Made by a program: the position numbers and the translations under genes. From NCBI GenBank assembly GCA_946480245.1, contig CAMLIZ010000003.1, forward strand, positions 4,136 to 68,135: a DNA stretch of 64,000 nucleotides, in the 5' to 3' direction. Shown in pieces: positions 42,920 to 50,447 of the stretch (position 1 is its first letter; each line of letters begins with the position of its first letter). The stretch is from an uncultured Pseudomonadota bacterium. Its GTDB lineage: Bacteria; Pseudomonadota; Gammaproteobacteria; Burkholderiales; Burkholderiaceae. A model generated the notes under the pieces. That model ran no database searches. It had not been told where the DNA came from and saw only the letters and a program-made list of their open reading frames with translations.

Positions 42920-43004
42920 CCCCTCGCTCGTCGCGGGGCGCCGGCGCGGGCCGGTGCAGCCAGCCGAACCAGACGATGTACCAGGCGAGCAGCACCGGGT
43001 TCAC
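42912..43004 (-). CDS. Tiny membrane peptide
   Basis: A 30-residue peptide from GTG 43004 (VNPVLLAWYIVWFGWLHRPA) four bases after the small terminase stop. One hydrophobic helix followed by a charged tail (PRDERGDA). Overlaps the next gene by 8 bases. The composition is not what a random frame in this GC range gives. Role unknown. Confidence 0.45.
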   Translation of the reverse strand: MNPVLLAWYIVWFGWLHRPAPAPRDERGDA

Positions 43005-43007
43005 GGA

Positions 43008-44045
43008 CTATCCCTTCACGAGCGGATTGCCGCTGGCTGGCGCGCCGGCGGGCTGCTTCGTCGGCTTGGCGATGGGCAGGCGCGTGGCGCCGTGCAGGCC
43101 CGCGAACATCGCGCGCAGCAACTCGGCCGCGCTGAGGGACTTCTGCGCGTTGTCGAGCTCGTAGGCGCCGATGATCTTTCCGGCGTTGACCAGCGCCTCG
43201 AGCTGGTTGTGCGTCACGATCTGCACCCCGTCGCGCGTGGTCTTCACGCCGGCGAACAGCGCCCGGGCCTGCGGCGACAGCTTGCGGGTGTCGGCCAGGT
43301 ACATGCGCGGCACGCCCTCGCCGTTGCAGGTCTCGCAGTGCGGGTCGGGCTCGGTCCAGATGTTGGGCGTGCCTTCCAGCGGATCCTCGAGGCCGTCCAG
43401 CGGCTTGGCCTTCGGCACCTCGCCCGCAAAGCAGTTCTTGCACGCCACCTGACGCACCTGGGTGAGCTCGTTCGGGTCCGCCAGCGCGATCGACAGGAAG
43501 CGGCTCAGCAGCGCCGCCCGGTCGATGTCGAACTGCTCCTGCAGGGCCTTGTCGGCCTGCGCAATTGCCTGTTGTGCCTCAGGTTTTCGCAAGGTGGCCC
43601 ATGCCTGCGTGCAGGCCGAACCCGGGGTGCAGTCGGGGGAGACCTTGCGCCATGCCGCAGTGCCGTTGCGCTTGGGGTCCTTGAGGTATTCCCGAAGGAA
43701 GGCGCGCTCCATGGGCGTCAGGCCCTGGGCGGGGTCAGGTGCGGGTTCGGCCTTCAGGAGGCGTGCCGCTGTGCCTTCGGCGCGGCCTTCTTCGATCGCC
43801 CTGTTGAGCTCGTCGTAGGCCTGCTTCTTCAGGTTGGGCCCCCGCGCCGGCTTCTTGGCCGCGCCCGGCTCGGGGGACTTGCGCTGTGACTTGGGCGCCT
43901 TCTTGGCGGCTGGCGCCCGCTCGGGGGTGGAATCCTGTGCTGCCGCTGTGCGGCGAGGCTTCTTAGCGGCCGGCTTGGCCTTGGCGGGTGCCTTCGGCTT
44001 GTCGGCCTTCGGCGCCCCACTCCTGCGTGGCGTCTTGCTTCCCAT
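43008..44045 (-). CDS. terS: Terminase small subunit, zinc-knuckle type
   Basis: A 345-residue protein that would recognise the packaging site. Residues 1-75 are a Lys/Ala/Pro-rich tail (DKPKAPAKAKPAAKKPRRTA), unusual for this family; then LTPMERAFLREYLKDPKRNGTAAWRKVSPDCTPGSACTQAWATLRKPEAQQAIA is the TerS-type DNA-binding helices. A zinc motif follows: CKNCFAG and HCETCNGEG. It precedes TerL by two small genes. The start at ATG 44045 has only a weak ribosome site, so translation may depend on the leader. Confidence 0.82.
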   Translation of the reverse strand: MGSKTPRRSGAPKADKPKAPAKAKPAAKKPRRTAAAQDSTPERAPAAKKAPKSQRKSPEPGAAKKPARGPNLKKQAYDELNRAIEEGRAEGTAARLLKAEPAPDPAQGLTPMERAFLREYLKDPKRNGTAAWRKVSPDCTPGSACTQAWATLRKPEAQQAIAQADKALQEQFDIDRAALLSRFLSIALADPNELTQVRQVACKNCFAGEVPKAKPLDGLEDPLEGTPNIWTEPDPHCETCNGEGVPRMYLADTRKLSPQARALFAGVKTTRDGVQIVTHNQLEALVNAGKIIGAYELDNAQKSLSAAELLRAMFAGLHGATRLPIAKPTKQPAGAPASGNPLVKG

Positions 44046-44080
44046 CGACGTGTCCCGTGTTCATGCCTCCCTGGAAGAAG

Positions 44081-44120
44081 GCCCCGGACCCTTGCCGGCC
44101 CGGGGCACAACGACGTCGTT
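44081..44120. promoter_or_regulatory. Hairpin and palindrome before terS (possible packaging site)
   Basis: A 7-bp GC stem, GCCCCGG (44081-44087) and CCGGGGC (44100-44106), is followed by the perfect palindrome AACGACGTCGTT (44109-44120) in the 146-bp region before terS. Such regions often hold pac/cos or operator sites. No direct evidence here. Confidence 0.35.
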
Positions 44121-44184
44121 CAACGTCGGGAGACAAGCGCTCGGCCGGTGTGGGCCTTGCGTGGGAAATCGTCAGAGGAAAGCT

Positions 44185-44203
44185 GCGGAAATCAACCGCG
44201 AGT
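44185..44203 (-). promoter_or_regulatory. Late-block motif copy 4 (CGCGGTTGATTTC)
   Basis: Minus strand CGCGGTTGATTTC at 44188-44200. It is one base shorter after TTGA than copies 1 and 2. The TGA within is the stop of the preceding gene (44192-44194). The terminase block starts downstream. Confidence 0.5.
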
Positions 44204-44446
44204 TGTCTCAGGCGTTGGCCGCCCCTCGAGGATCAGAGGCATCACGACGAGGTTCATCGTGTCCTCGGAGGCAGCGTAGGCGCGCGCTTCGGGCTCGGTG
44301 AGGAACACCTTCCAGTCGCGTGACCAGCCCTCACCGTTCAGGCCTGGCGTGAGGAAGATCTCGTCCATGTACACGCCGTCGGTGGGCACCGGCGTGCCGG
44401 GCTTGGGGCACAGGTCGAGCGCCAGCCAGACCGTCACCTCGTTCAT
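44192..44446 (-). CDS. Hypothetical phage protein
   Basis: An 84-residue protein (MNEVTVWLALDLCPKPGTPVPTD) with DEIFLTPGLNGEGWSRDWKVFLTEPEARAYAASEDTMN, a compact alpha-beta fold. Last gene of the early minus block; its stop codon lies within motif copy 4. No family recognised. Confidence 0.55.
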   Translation of the reverse strand: MNEVTVWLALDLCPKPGTPVPTDGVYMDEIFLTPGLNGEGWSRDWKVFLTEPEARAYAASEDTMNLVVMPLILEGRPTPETTRG

Positions 44447-44640
44447 GTGGCAGCCTGCTCGTTGGTTGCGGGCTGTTGCGCGTCGAGCCGGCGCTGCAGG
44501 TCGGCGTTCTGCTGGCCCAATTGGCTCACCTGCTGGTCGCGCCTCGCGAGTTCCAACTGCAGGGTCATGATCTGGTGCGCCTGGAAGGCGATGACCTTGT
44601 TCAGTTCTTCCGGGTTGATCTGCATGGGTTTCTCCGTCAT
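44443..44640 (-). CDS. Small coiled-coil protein
   Basis: A 65-residue protein from ATG 44640 (MTEKPMQINPEELNKVIAFQ). Heptads run through the middle (HQIMTLQLELARRDQQVSQL, GQQNADLQRRLDAQ), so it probably forms a dimer. Coupled to both neighbours by ATGA overlaps. Function unknown. Confidence 0.6.
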   Translation of the reverse strand: MTEKPMQINPEELNKVIAFQAHQIMTLQLELARRDQQVSQLGQQNADLQRRLDAQQPATNEQAAT

Positions 44641-44864
44641 GCGGGTTGGAGTTTGGCCGCCCATTGCTGGCGGTTGCGTTGGGTTGCTTCGGGTGCCGGG
44701 GTCCAGGCCTCGCAGGTGTGGTCCGCTGCGTGGAAGCTGGCGCGCAGGTCGCTCAATGTGCAGTTGATGCAGCCGAGCGCGGCCAGGCGGCGCACGTGCT
44801 TGTCGCGCTCTTGGTTCACCGGGTCGCGCAGCGCGGCGCGGGCGCAGGTCAGGCAGGTGGTCAC
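44637..44864 (-). CDS. Zinc-finger-like small protein
   Basis: A 75-residue protein from GTG 44864. CLTC near the N-terminus and CINC at about 32-35 with RRLAALG between, then HAADHTC, form a plausible Cys4/His zinc site. Similar short proteins accompany YbcO-type nucleases and recombination genes in phages. Coupled by GTGA to the gene before. Confidence 0.6.
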   Translation of the reverse strand: MTTCLTCARAALRDPVNQERDKHVRRLAALGCINCTLSDLRASFHAADHTCEAWTPAPEATQRNRQQWAAKLQPA

Positions 44865-45397
44865 AGCAGGCCTTTCCCGCGCAGTCGCAGCAGCGTGCGG
44901 ATGTGCGCCTCGTGCCATGCGAGCTGCACCTGCTCCGTTGTCCAGCCGGAGGGAGGCGGCCGCTGGCCGTCGTACACCGCGTCGCAATGCGTGCAGGCGT
45001 AGGCGATCGCGTGGTCGCTGGCCTTCAGGCCCATCCCCTTGCCGCCGGCGCTGCCGCGGTAGTGGCTGGCGATCACTGCGCCGGGCATGCTGCCCAGGCA
45101 GCCATCGGGCAGGCGCATCAGGCAGGTCTCGTCGCGCGCGCTGGCGCGCAGGCGCCGGTCGCGGTGCACCGGCTGCTTGGCGATCGGCGCGGCGGGCATG
45201 TGACACGGTGCCATCGTGGCGGCGCGCCGGTGCTCGGGAGGGATCGGCTGCGGCAGCGCGCGACTGGGCATTCCGTCGTCGATGTCGATGCGGATCTTCG
45301 GCGCAGTGCCGGCCAGGATCGCGCGGCCACGCTCGGTGGGCTGCGGGTGCCGCTTGGCGCGCAGTGGCGTCTTGCGCTGCAGCGGGGAGCGCTTCAA
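44861..45397 (-). CDS. DUF1364 / YbcO-like nuclease
   Basis: A 178-residue protein from TTG 45397 (start chosen for coupling to the preceding stop). The C-terminal part has the family pattern: RDETCLMRLPDGCLGSMPGAVIASHYRGSAGGKGMGLKASDHAIAYACTHCDAVYDG, with the Cys pairs (CLM..CLG, CTHCD) and HY/KASD region. YbcO proteins are HNH-like nucleases linked to phage recombination. A basic N-terminal extension (LQRKTPLRAKRHPQPTERGR) is extra. Confidence 0.8.
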   Translation of the reverse strand: MKRSPLQRKTPLRAKRHPQPTERGRAILAGTAPKIRIDIDDGMPSRALPQPIPPEHRRAATMAPCHMPAAPIAKQPVHRDRRLRASARDETCLMRLPDGCLGSMPGAVIASHYRGSAGGKGMGLKASDHAIAYACTHCDAVYDGQRPPPSGWTTEQVQLAWHEAHIRTLLRLRGKGLL

Positions 45398-45657
45398 TTC
45401 ATGTCCCCCGGAAGAACCTCGGCCGCGATCACGGTCCCGTTCTCGTCCGTGTGCAGCGCGAGCGGCGCGTCGGGGATGCTGAAGCGGGCGGCCATCCATG
45501 CCGCGTTCCAGCAGGTGGTGGCCCAGAGCTCGTCGGGAATCGGCGGCACGCCCGGGTGCAGGAACAGCGCCTGGTGCGCGGCCATGTGGCGAAACAGCCG
45601 TACGAACAGCTCCTGCTGCGCTTCGGTCCAGTGGTCCGGGGTCTGCTCGATGGTCAT
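45394..45657 (-). CDS. Hypothetical phage protein
   Basis: An 87-residue protein (MTIEQTPDHWTEAQQELFVRLFRHMAAHQALFLHPGVPPIPDELWATTCWNAAWMAA) with an N-terminal helical pair and a beta end (LHTDENGTVIAAEVLPG). Known only as a recurrent small protein between DUF1367 and YbcO-like genes. Function unknown. Confidence 0.6.
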   Translation of the reverse strand: MTIEQTPDHWTEAQQELFVRLFRHMAAHQALFLHPGVPPIPDELWATTCWNAAWMAARFSIPDAPLALHTDENGTVIAAEVLPGDMN

Positions 45658-46181
45658 GGCTCGCCGAACTCCAGCAGCAGCGCCTCCACCATCTCCTGGC
45701 GCTGCAGCACGGTGAGGTGGCGCCACAGGGTCTTCTGGGCGTAGTCCTGGCGCAGGAACGCCACGCATGCGATGTGGAACTCGCGCATCGCGTCCTCGTC
45801 CATGTCGCTGTAGCTGATCGACAGCGGGATCGGCACGATGCCGCCGCGCGGGCCGGGCACCCACTCGCAGTGGCCGGCGCCGATCTTCAGCCAGTCCCGG
45901 AACCCCGGGTCGAAGCTGGTGAAGCGCTCCTGTGCCTCGAAGAAGCGCTGCTCCATCGCCATGTGCCGCCGATGGAACGGCCCGCTGCGCTGCTTGTTGC
46001 GCTGCAGAGTCATGCACTCGCCGGGCTCCATCGCGAACAGGTCCTTGAGCAGGCGGCGCCATTGGCGCTTGCCCTTCTCGCCCAGGCCGTCGATCGCCCC
46101 GCACAGCACGCGGCGCGCGGCTTCGCGGTCAGCCTCGGGGATGTCCGTTGCGTCCTGGCGCACGAGCACGATTTCACTCAT
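45654..46181 (-). CDS. DUF1367 family phage protein
   Basis: A 175-residue protein with the DUF1367 pattern: FHRRHMAMEQRFFEAQERF, FDPGFRDWLKIGAGHCEWV, ISYSDMDEDAMREFHIACVAFL. Such genes occur in the nin-like region of lambdoid phages, next to recombination nucleases; a role there is suspected. Start ATG 46181 overlaps the gene before (ATGA). Confidence 0.8.
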   Translation of the reverse strand: MSEIVLVRQDATDIPEADREAARRVLCGAIDGLGEKGKRQWRRLLKDLFAMEPGECMTLQRNKQRSGPFHRRHMAMEQRFFEAQERFTSFDPGFRDWLKIGAGHCEWVPGPRGGIVPIPLSISYSDMDEDAMREFHIACVAFLRQDYAQKTLWRHLTVLQRQEMVEALLLEFGEP

Positions 46182-46435
46182 GCGATGCCCTTGATCGGCG
46201 GCTTGACCACGCGCCTCTGCTGAGGGGCGGGGGGCTTGGCCCAACTCACGGGCCAGTGGTGCATGCATCGGTCGGGGGACCACGATGGCGGCAGGCCTGC
46301 GCCCTGCATCGTGGCCCCGCTCGGCGGCAGCGACGCGAGCCAGCGTGCGCAGGTTTCCCGTTGCAGGCACTCGTTCTCGGGAACGCAGCGTGCCTCGTGG
46401 TCGGGGATCCAGACGCGATCGGTACGGTGTGTCAT
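46178..46435 (-). CDS. Hypothetical phage protein
   Basis: An 85-residue protein (MTHRTDRVWIPDHEARCVPENECLQRETCARWLASLPPSG) with four cysteines near the N-terminus (CVPENECLQRETC), so it may bind metal. C-terminus is proline-rich and basic (KPPAPQQRRVVKPPIKG). Coupled by ATGA on both sides. Unknown role. Confidence 0.55.
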   Translation of the reverse strand: MTHRTDRVWIPDHEARCVPENECLQRETCARWLASLPPSGATMQGAGLPPSWSPDRCMHHWPVSWAKPPAPQQRRVVKPPIKGIA

Positions 46436-47352
46436 GCCGGCGTGCCCTCCATGGTCTTCACGGCCTTGCCCACCCGCTTCAGCAGCTCCTCCGGTGGGGG
46501 CGTGGCCTCGCGTGCCTTCTCAGCTTCGAGGTAGGCGGAGGTCTTCTCCGCGGCGTCGCTGGCCACCGTGGCGCGCTCGCCCTTCAGCCGCTGGCAGGCG
46601 GCCTTGAGGTAGGCGAACGGCTCGGCCGCCACCTCACGCACCGCGGCGCGCACCGCGTCGAGCACGGTCTCCACGTCGTAGTCCTTGACCAGCTCGCCGA
46701 TGTAAGCCCCGGCGCGCTCCCTGGTCGCCCCGCCCTTCTCCACGAGGAGACGGCGGCCTTCGCTCCAGACCTCTCGGCGGATGCGCTGCTCCAGGGTTTC
46801 TTCCTGGGGTGGGGGAGCCGGAGGCGGCGCGCCAGTCGCCGCTGCTCCGTTAGGAGCAGAAGTTATAGGTGCTTGGTGCTTGGTGTCGAACTCACGGGCG
46901 GGTCGCTTGCGTGTCACGCGTGACGCAGTAGTGACTGCGGGTGGACTGTCTGGGGGCTCCGCCTTTCGTGCCCGGTTGTTCGCGGCGCGCTTCGCGTCCT
47001 TCGCGCGCTTCTCCAGCATGGCCAGCACGCGCTTCGTGATGGTCTCGTGGTACAGCCGCCCATCACTGGCCAGAGCCCAGCCGCGGCGCAGCACCTCGCG
47101 GTGCTTGGCGAACGTGGCGGCCGGCATGTCGATCATCAGGGCGATCAGTTCGTCGTCGTCAGGCAGCGTGCCACAGGGCTGCTCCTGCCAAGCCTCGGCC
47201 CACAGCAGTAGCAGCGCACCACGCAGCGCGCCGGTGCGCGCCTTCTTCCAGGTGTCAGAGCGCTTGAAGGTCTCCATGTCCACCTCGAAGCGCCAGCCTC
47301 TGGCAAGCGTGTCCGGCGGATACGGCGGAGCCGGCAACCCTGCCTCGCTCAT
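46432..47352 (-). CDS. DUF1376 replication-type protein
   Basis: A 306-residue protein from ATG 47352. DUF1376 core: RGWRFEVDMETFKRSDTWKKARTGALRGALLLLWAEAWQEQPCGTLPDDDELIALMIDMPAATFAKHREVLRRGWALASDGRLYHET (residues 18-115). Then a basic linker and a C-terminal helical region (AGAYIGELVKDYDVETVLDAVRAAV). Such proteins replace initiators in many phages (YdaU-like). Neighbouring helicase and HTH genes support a replication role. Confidence 0.75.
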   Translation of the reverse strand: MSEAGLPAPPYPPDTLARGWRFEVDMETFKRSDTWKKARTGALRGALLLLWAEAWQEQPCGTLPDDDELIALMIDMPAATFAKHREVLRRGWALASDGRLYHETITKRVLAMLEKRAKDAKRAANNRARKAEPPDSPPAVTTASRVTRKRPAREFDTKHQAPITSAPNGAAATGAPPPAPPPQEETLEQRIRREVWSEGRRLLVEKGGATRERAGAYIGELVKDYDVETVLDAVRAAVREVAAEPFAYLKAACQRLKGERATVASDAAEKTSAYLEAEKAREATPPPEELLKRVGKAVKTMEGTPA

Positions 47353-47567
47353 GCTCTGGCCGCTTCGAGAATCGGCGGCAGCGCTGGCAGCTGCACCGGG
47401 TGGATCGTGCGGCCCGTCAGGCTGCACTTGCGCTCCGGGCCCAACTCGAGGTGCTTCGCCGCGCGCAGTTCGTTGCAGCGGCCGCTGATGACGTTCACGC
47501 CAAGGCCAGTCAGGCGCGACAACTCCTGCAGGCTGTAGTCGCGCCCTCGCTTGACGTTGGTTTTCAT
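47349..47567 (-). CDS. Small HTH-type protein
   Basis: A 72-residue protein (MKTNVKRGRDYSLQELSRLTGLGVNVISGRCNELRAAKHLE) with a winged-helix-like HTH: SLQELSRLTGL then a recognition helix VNVISGRCNELRAAK. Ends with a proline-rich tail. Overlaps the helicase-fusion stop by 4 bases. Might bind origin DNA or regulate the operon. Confidence 0.6.
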   Translation of the reverse strand: MKTNVKRGRDYSLQELSRLTGLGVNVISGRCNELRAAKHLELGPERKCSLTGRTIHPVQLPALPPILEAARA

Positions 47568-50179
47568 GCCGCCTCCAACGCGTCGAACAGGTCCGGCATT
47601 GCCATCTGGCGCGCCGCGGCCGCGCAGTAGGCGGCGCCGTCAGCGAAATAGGCCGGGTTCAACTCGATGCCGTAGCCGCGGCGCTTGGCCAGGATGGCCC
47701 GGTATGGCACGGTCATCAGCCCGCCGAAGGGGTCCAGCACCACCTCGCCGGGCATGCTGAACTGGTTGATCACGCGGTCGGCGATGTCGAACTGCATCGG
47801 GCACAGGTGCATTTCCTTGCCCTTGGCCGACTGCGCACCGTTGAGGGTCAGCATGCGCGTGATGTCGGTCCACACCTCATCGCTCCAGCTTTGCGGCTGC
47901 AGGAGCATGAAGGTGGTGGGCAGCCGGCCCACGGCCTCCAACTCTTCGCTGATGCACACGTGGTGCTCGAAGTCATAGAGCTCGCTCAGCGAGTACTCCT
48001 TGAACAGCTTGAAGATCGCGTCGTGCGGCAGCTCGAGAAGTTCTTCCGGCTTCAGCTGGCGCCGGCCCGAGGACCTGGCGAAGCCGTGAGCGTCCACCTG
48101 CCAGCGTGAGCGGGAGTACTGGTCCCGTCGCACCGGCTTCGCGAGGGGCTTGCCCTTGCGGTATGGCACGCGCTGGCCATCGTCATCGAGCACATCGGTC
48201 TGCTGCTTAACCACCGGCACGTCGGCGTAGCTCTTCTCGTTGCTCGTCGGCGGCTTGCGGAAAAGCAGCAGGTACTCCGGCATGCCCACGCCCATCTTGG
48301 TGGCGTCCTTGCACTGCTCGGTCCAGCCCAGGCGATAGGTCTGGTTGTTCTCCCGCACCACGTCGGTCACGATCGTCTTCATGCCCATGTACGCGAAGCC
48401 GTGGCGGGTGTAGTGCTCTATGCAGCGCGCGTGGAAGGGATAGACGGTCTGGAAGCCGAGTCCGGTCAGGCCACCCGGCACGATCCGGTCCTTCACGTGA
48501 ATGGCGGCAATCCGGCCCGGCTGCAGCGCGCGAAGCAGCTGCGGCGTCAGGTAGTCCATCTGCCGAAAGAAGTGGTCGTTGGTGTCGGTGTGTCCGAAGT
48601 CTGCGTAGTTCGGCGAGTACTCGTACTGCGTGCTGAACGGGATGCTGGTCAGCACCAGACCCACGCTGTTCTCTGCCAGTCGGGCCGTCTCGCGCACGCA
48701 GTCCTCGTTGACGAGGGTGTAGCCGTCGCCGCGGATCTCGACACGCTCGACGCCGAGCTTGCGGGTGAGCGTGTGGGCCATAGCGGCCTTGTTGAGGCCG
48801 AATTCCTTGATGATGGCGGTCATCTTGTCCATCTGCTCTACGTGCTGCTGCCACTTCCGCTCGAGTTGGCGGCGCACCTCCCGCTCGGCCTCTGTGTAGA
48901 TCAGGTCCACCCGTACCCGGCGCTCCTGGAGGAAGCGCTGCAGGCGGTGGATGGCCTGGATGAAGTCGTTGAACTTGAAGCCGATGCCCAGGAAGATCGC
49001 CCACGCGCAGTGCCGCTGCAGGTTGCAGCCGCTGCCCAGCATCACCGGCTTGGCGGCAAGCTCCTGCAGGCGGCCGTCGCTGAAGGCAGAGACGATCGCC
49101 TCGCGCTCCTCCAGGTCCTGGCTGCCGTAGACGCTGGCCACGCCCGGAATTTCGCGCTCGATCGCGCGCCGCTCGTCCTCGAGGTCGTGCCACAGTACGC
49201 GATGCTCGGCCGGCGCCTCGGCGCGCAGCTCCAGCAACTTGGCCAGGCGCGCCGGCAGGCTCTCGCGCTTCTCGCGTGCCGCGTCGACAACGCCGATCGC
49301 TGCCTGCTTGAACATCAGCTCTTGCCCGTCTCGGTTGGCTCCCGCCTGCGCGTGATCGGCGGCGATTTCGTGCCACCGCACGTCGAGTTCGGGCAGCCGG
49401 TAGCCGTCGTCGCTGAACCCCAGGTCGCTGGGTCGCTGCACGAATAATCCCCAGCTCGCGCACCACAGCCAGAATTCGCGCTCCTTGTGCGGGTGGATCG
49501 TCAGCTGATCGGCCTTTTCACTGTTGCGCTTGAAGAACCTCGTCTTGGCCTGGCCAACGTCCATGATCCCCAGGAATGCGCTGTAGGCGAGCAGCTCGAT
49601 GTACTCGTTCGGGCTTGGCGTGGCCGTGGCCACGAAGCGATACGGCACCGCGCCTCCGCGCACGCGCTGGTTCATGTGGTCGCGCCGGTCGTCGCCGGCG
49701 AACAGCGCCATGAACTCACGGAAAGTCTTCGTGCCGCCGAAGCCGCGCAGGCATGCTGCCTCGTCGAGGCTGGCGACTGAGAACAGGCGCGGGTCCAGCT
49801 TGCCGTCGCGCACGGTCTCGTAGTTCGTCAGGTAGATGCCCTCGGGATCGTCCGCCTCCTCGATGGATCGGATGAACCTCACCGTGATGCCGAGCATGGC
49901 GGCGTCGCGCATGAACTCCAGGCGCACGCCGAGCGGGATCACGATCAGGCCCATTCCACCGGCGCGGGCCCGGGTGAGGCGCACGGCCTCGAGTTGGATG
50001 ACGCTCTTGCCGAGCCCGAAGGCCGCGAAGCAGGCGCGCCGGCCGCCAGCCACCATCCAAACGACGATCGCTACCTGGTGGGGCTTCAGCCTTGGATTCA
50101 CCTCCGCAGGGTCGATGTCGAAGCCCGAGGCCTCGGCCAGTTGCACCTTGGCTCGGAGGAAGGTTTCGTAGTCGCTCAT
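47564..50179 (-). CDS. SNF2-like helicase fused to beta-type DNA amino-methyltransferase
   Basis: An 871-residue fusion from ATG 50179 (a TTG at 50227 would add 16 residues). Residues 1-440 are a helicase: GLGKS (Walker A, about 58), LDEAA (motif II, about 141), TATPSPN (motif III, about 187) and QAIHRLQRFLQ (motif VI, about 411). Residues 500-871 are a methyltransferase with motif IV first (TSIPFSTQYEYSPNYADFGH, near 511; the usual SPPY is SIPF) and motif I last (VVLDPFGGLMTVPYRAILAKRRGYGIELNP, near 816), the order of the beta class. The fused protein could translocate on DNA and methylate adenine or cytosine, for protection or replication control. Role inferred. Confidence 0.8.
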   Translation of the reverse strand: MSDYETFLRAKVQLAEASGFDIDPAEVNPRLKPHQVAIVVWMVAGGRRACFAAFGLGKSVIQLEAVRLTRARAGGMGLIVIPLGVRLEFMRDAAMLGITVRFIRSIEEADDPEGIYLTNYETVRDGKLDPRLFSVASLDEAACLRGFGGTKTFREFMALFAGDDRRDHMNQRVRGGAVPYRFVATATPSPNEYIELLAYSAFLGIMDVGQAKTRFFKRNSEKADQLTIHPHKEREFWLWCASWGLFVQRPSDLGFSDDGYRLPELDVRWHEIAADHAQAGANRDGQELMFKQAAIGVVDAAREKRESLPARLAKLLELRAEAPAEHRVLWHDLEDERRAIEREIPGVASVYGSQDLEEREAIVSAFSDGRLQELAAKPVMLGSGCNLQRHCAWAIFLGIGFKFNDFIQAIHRLQRFLQERRVRVDLIYTEAEREVRRQLERKWQQHVEQMDKMTAIIKEFGLNKAAMAHTLTRKLGVERVEIRGDGYTLVNEDCVRETARLAENSVGLVLTSIPFSTQYEYSPNYADFGHTDTNDHFFRQMDYLTPQLLRALQPGRIAAIHVKDRIVPGGLTGLGFQTVYPFHARCIEHYTRHGFAYMGMKTIVTDVVRENNQTYRLGWTEQCKDATKMGVGMPEYLLLFRKPPTSNEKSYADVPVVKQQTDVLDDDGQRVPYRKGKPLAKPVRRDQYSRSRWQVDAHGFARSSGRRQLKPEELLELPHDAIFKLFKEYSLSELYDFEHHVCISEELEAVGRLPTTFMLLQPQSWSDEVWTDITRMLTLNGAQSAKGKEMHLCPMQFDIADRVINQFSMPGEVVLDPFGGLMTVPYRAILAKRRGYGIELNPAYFADGAAYCAAAARQMAMPDLFDALEAA

Positions 50180-50238
50180 GCGCGTGCCATCCCGCGCCTT
50201 TGGTCGATACTTCCCGCTCTCAACCAAGGACCTGGAAC

Positions 50239-50442
50239 ATGAGCGAAGAAGGAATCTCCGGCACGATGGAAGCCAAGAACCAGCGCGCCGCAGCGCTGGC
50301 CCGCGTGCAAATGAGGCAGGCCGCTGAAATTCTTCAGGACGAGGGAATGTCGATGGCCGCCGATGTCGTCGTGCGGTTGGCTCAGGTGATCGCCACCAAC
50401 TTTCACGCCGAGGTGGCGCGCACGCGCCCGCGTGGCGAATAG
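50239..50442 (+). CDS. Short plus-strand orphan gene in the minus-strand operon
   Basis: A 67-residue protein from ATG 50239 with AAGGA eight to nine bases upstream. MSEEGISGTMEAKNQRAAALARV then helical MRQAAEILQDEGMSMAADVVVRLAQVIATNF. Its composition is that of a real protein and not of the Arg-rich shadow frames here; the minus-strand frame opposite looks random. It is divergent from the helicase fusion (59 bp) and convergent with the methyltransferase gene. Function unknown. Confidence 0.55.
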   Translation: MSEEGISGTMEAKNQRAAALARVQMRQAAEILQDEGMSMAADVVVRLAQVIATNFHAEVARTRPRGE

Positions 50443-50447
50443 GACGT

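Noticed and set aside
44046..44066. Alternative upstream ATG after GGGAGG before terS
   Set aside because: Only one base separates the ribosome site from that ATG and its frame ends soon; terS start kept at 44045.
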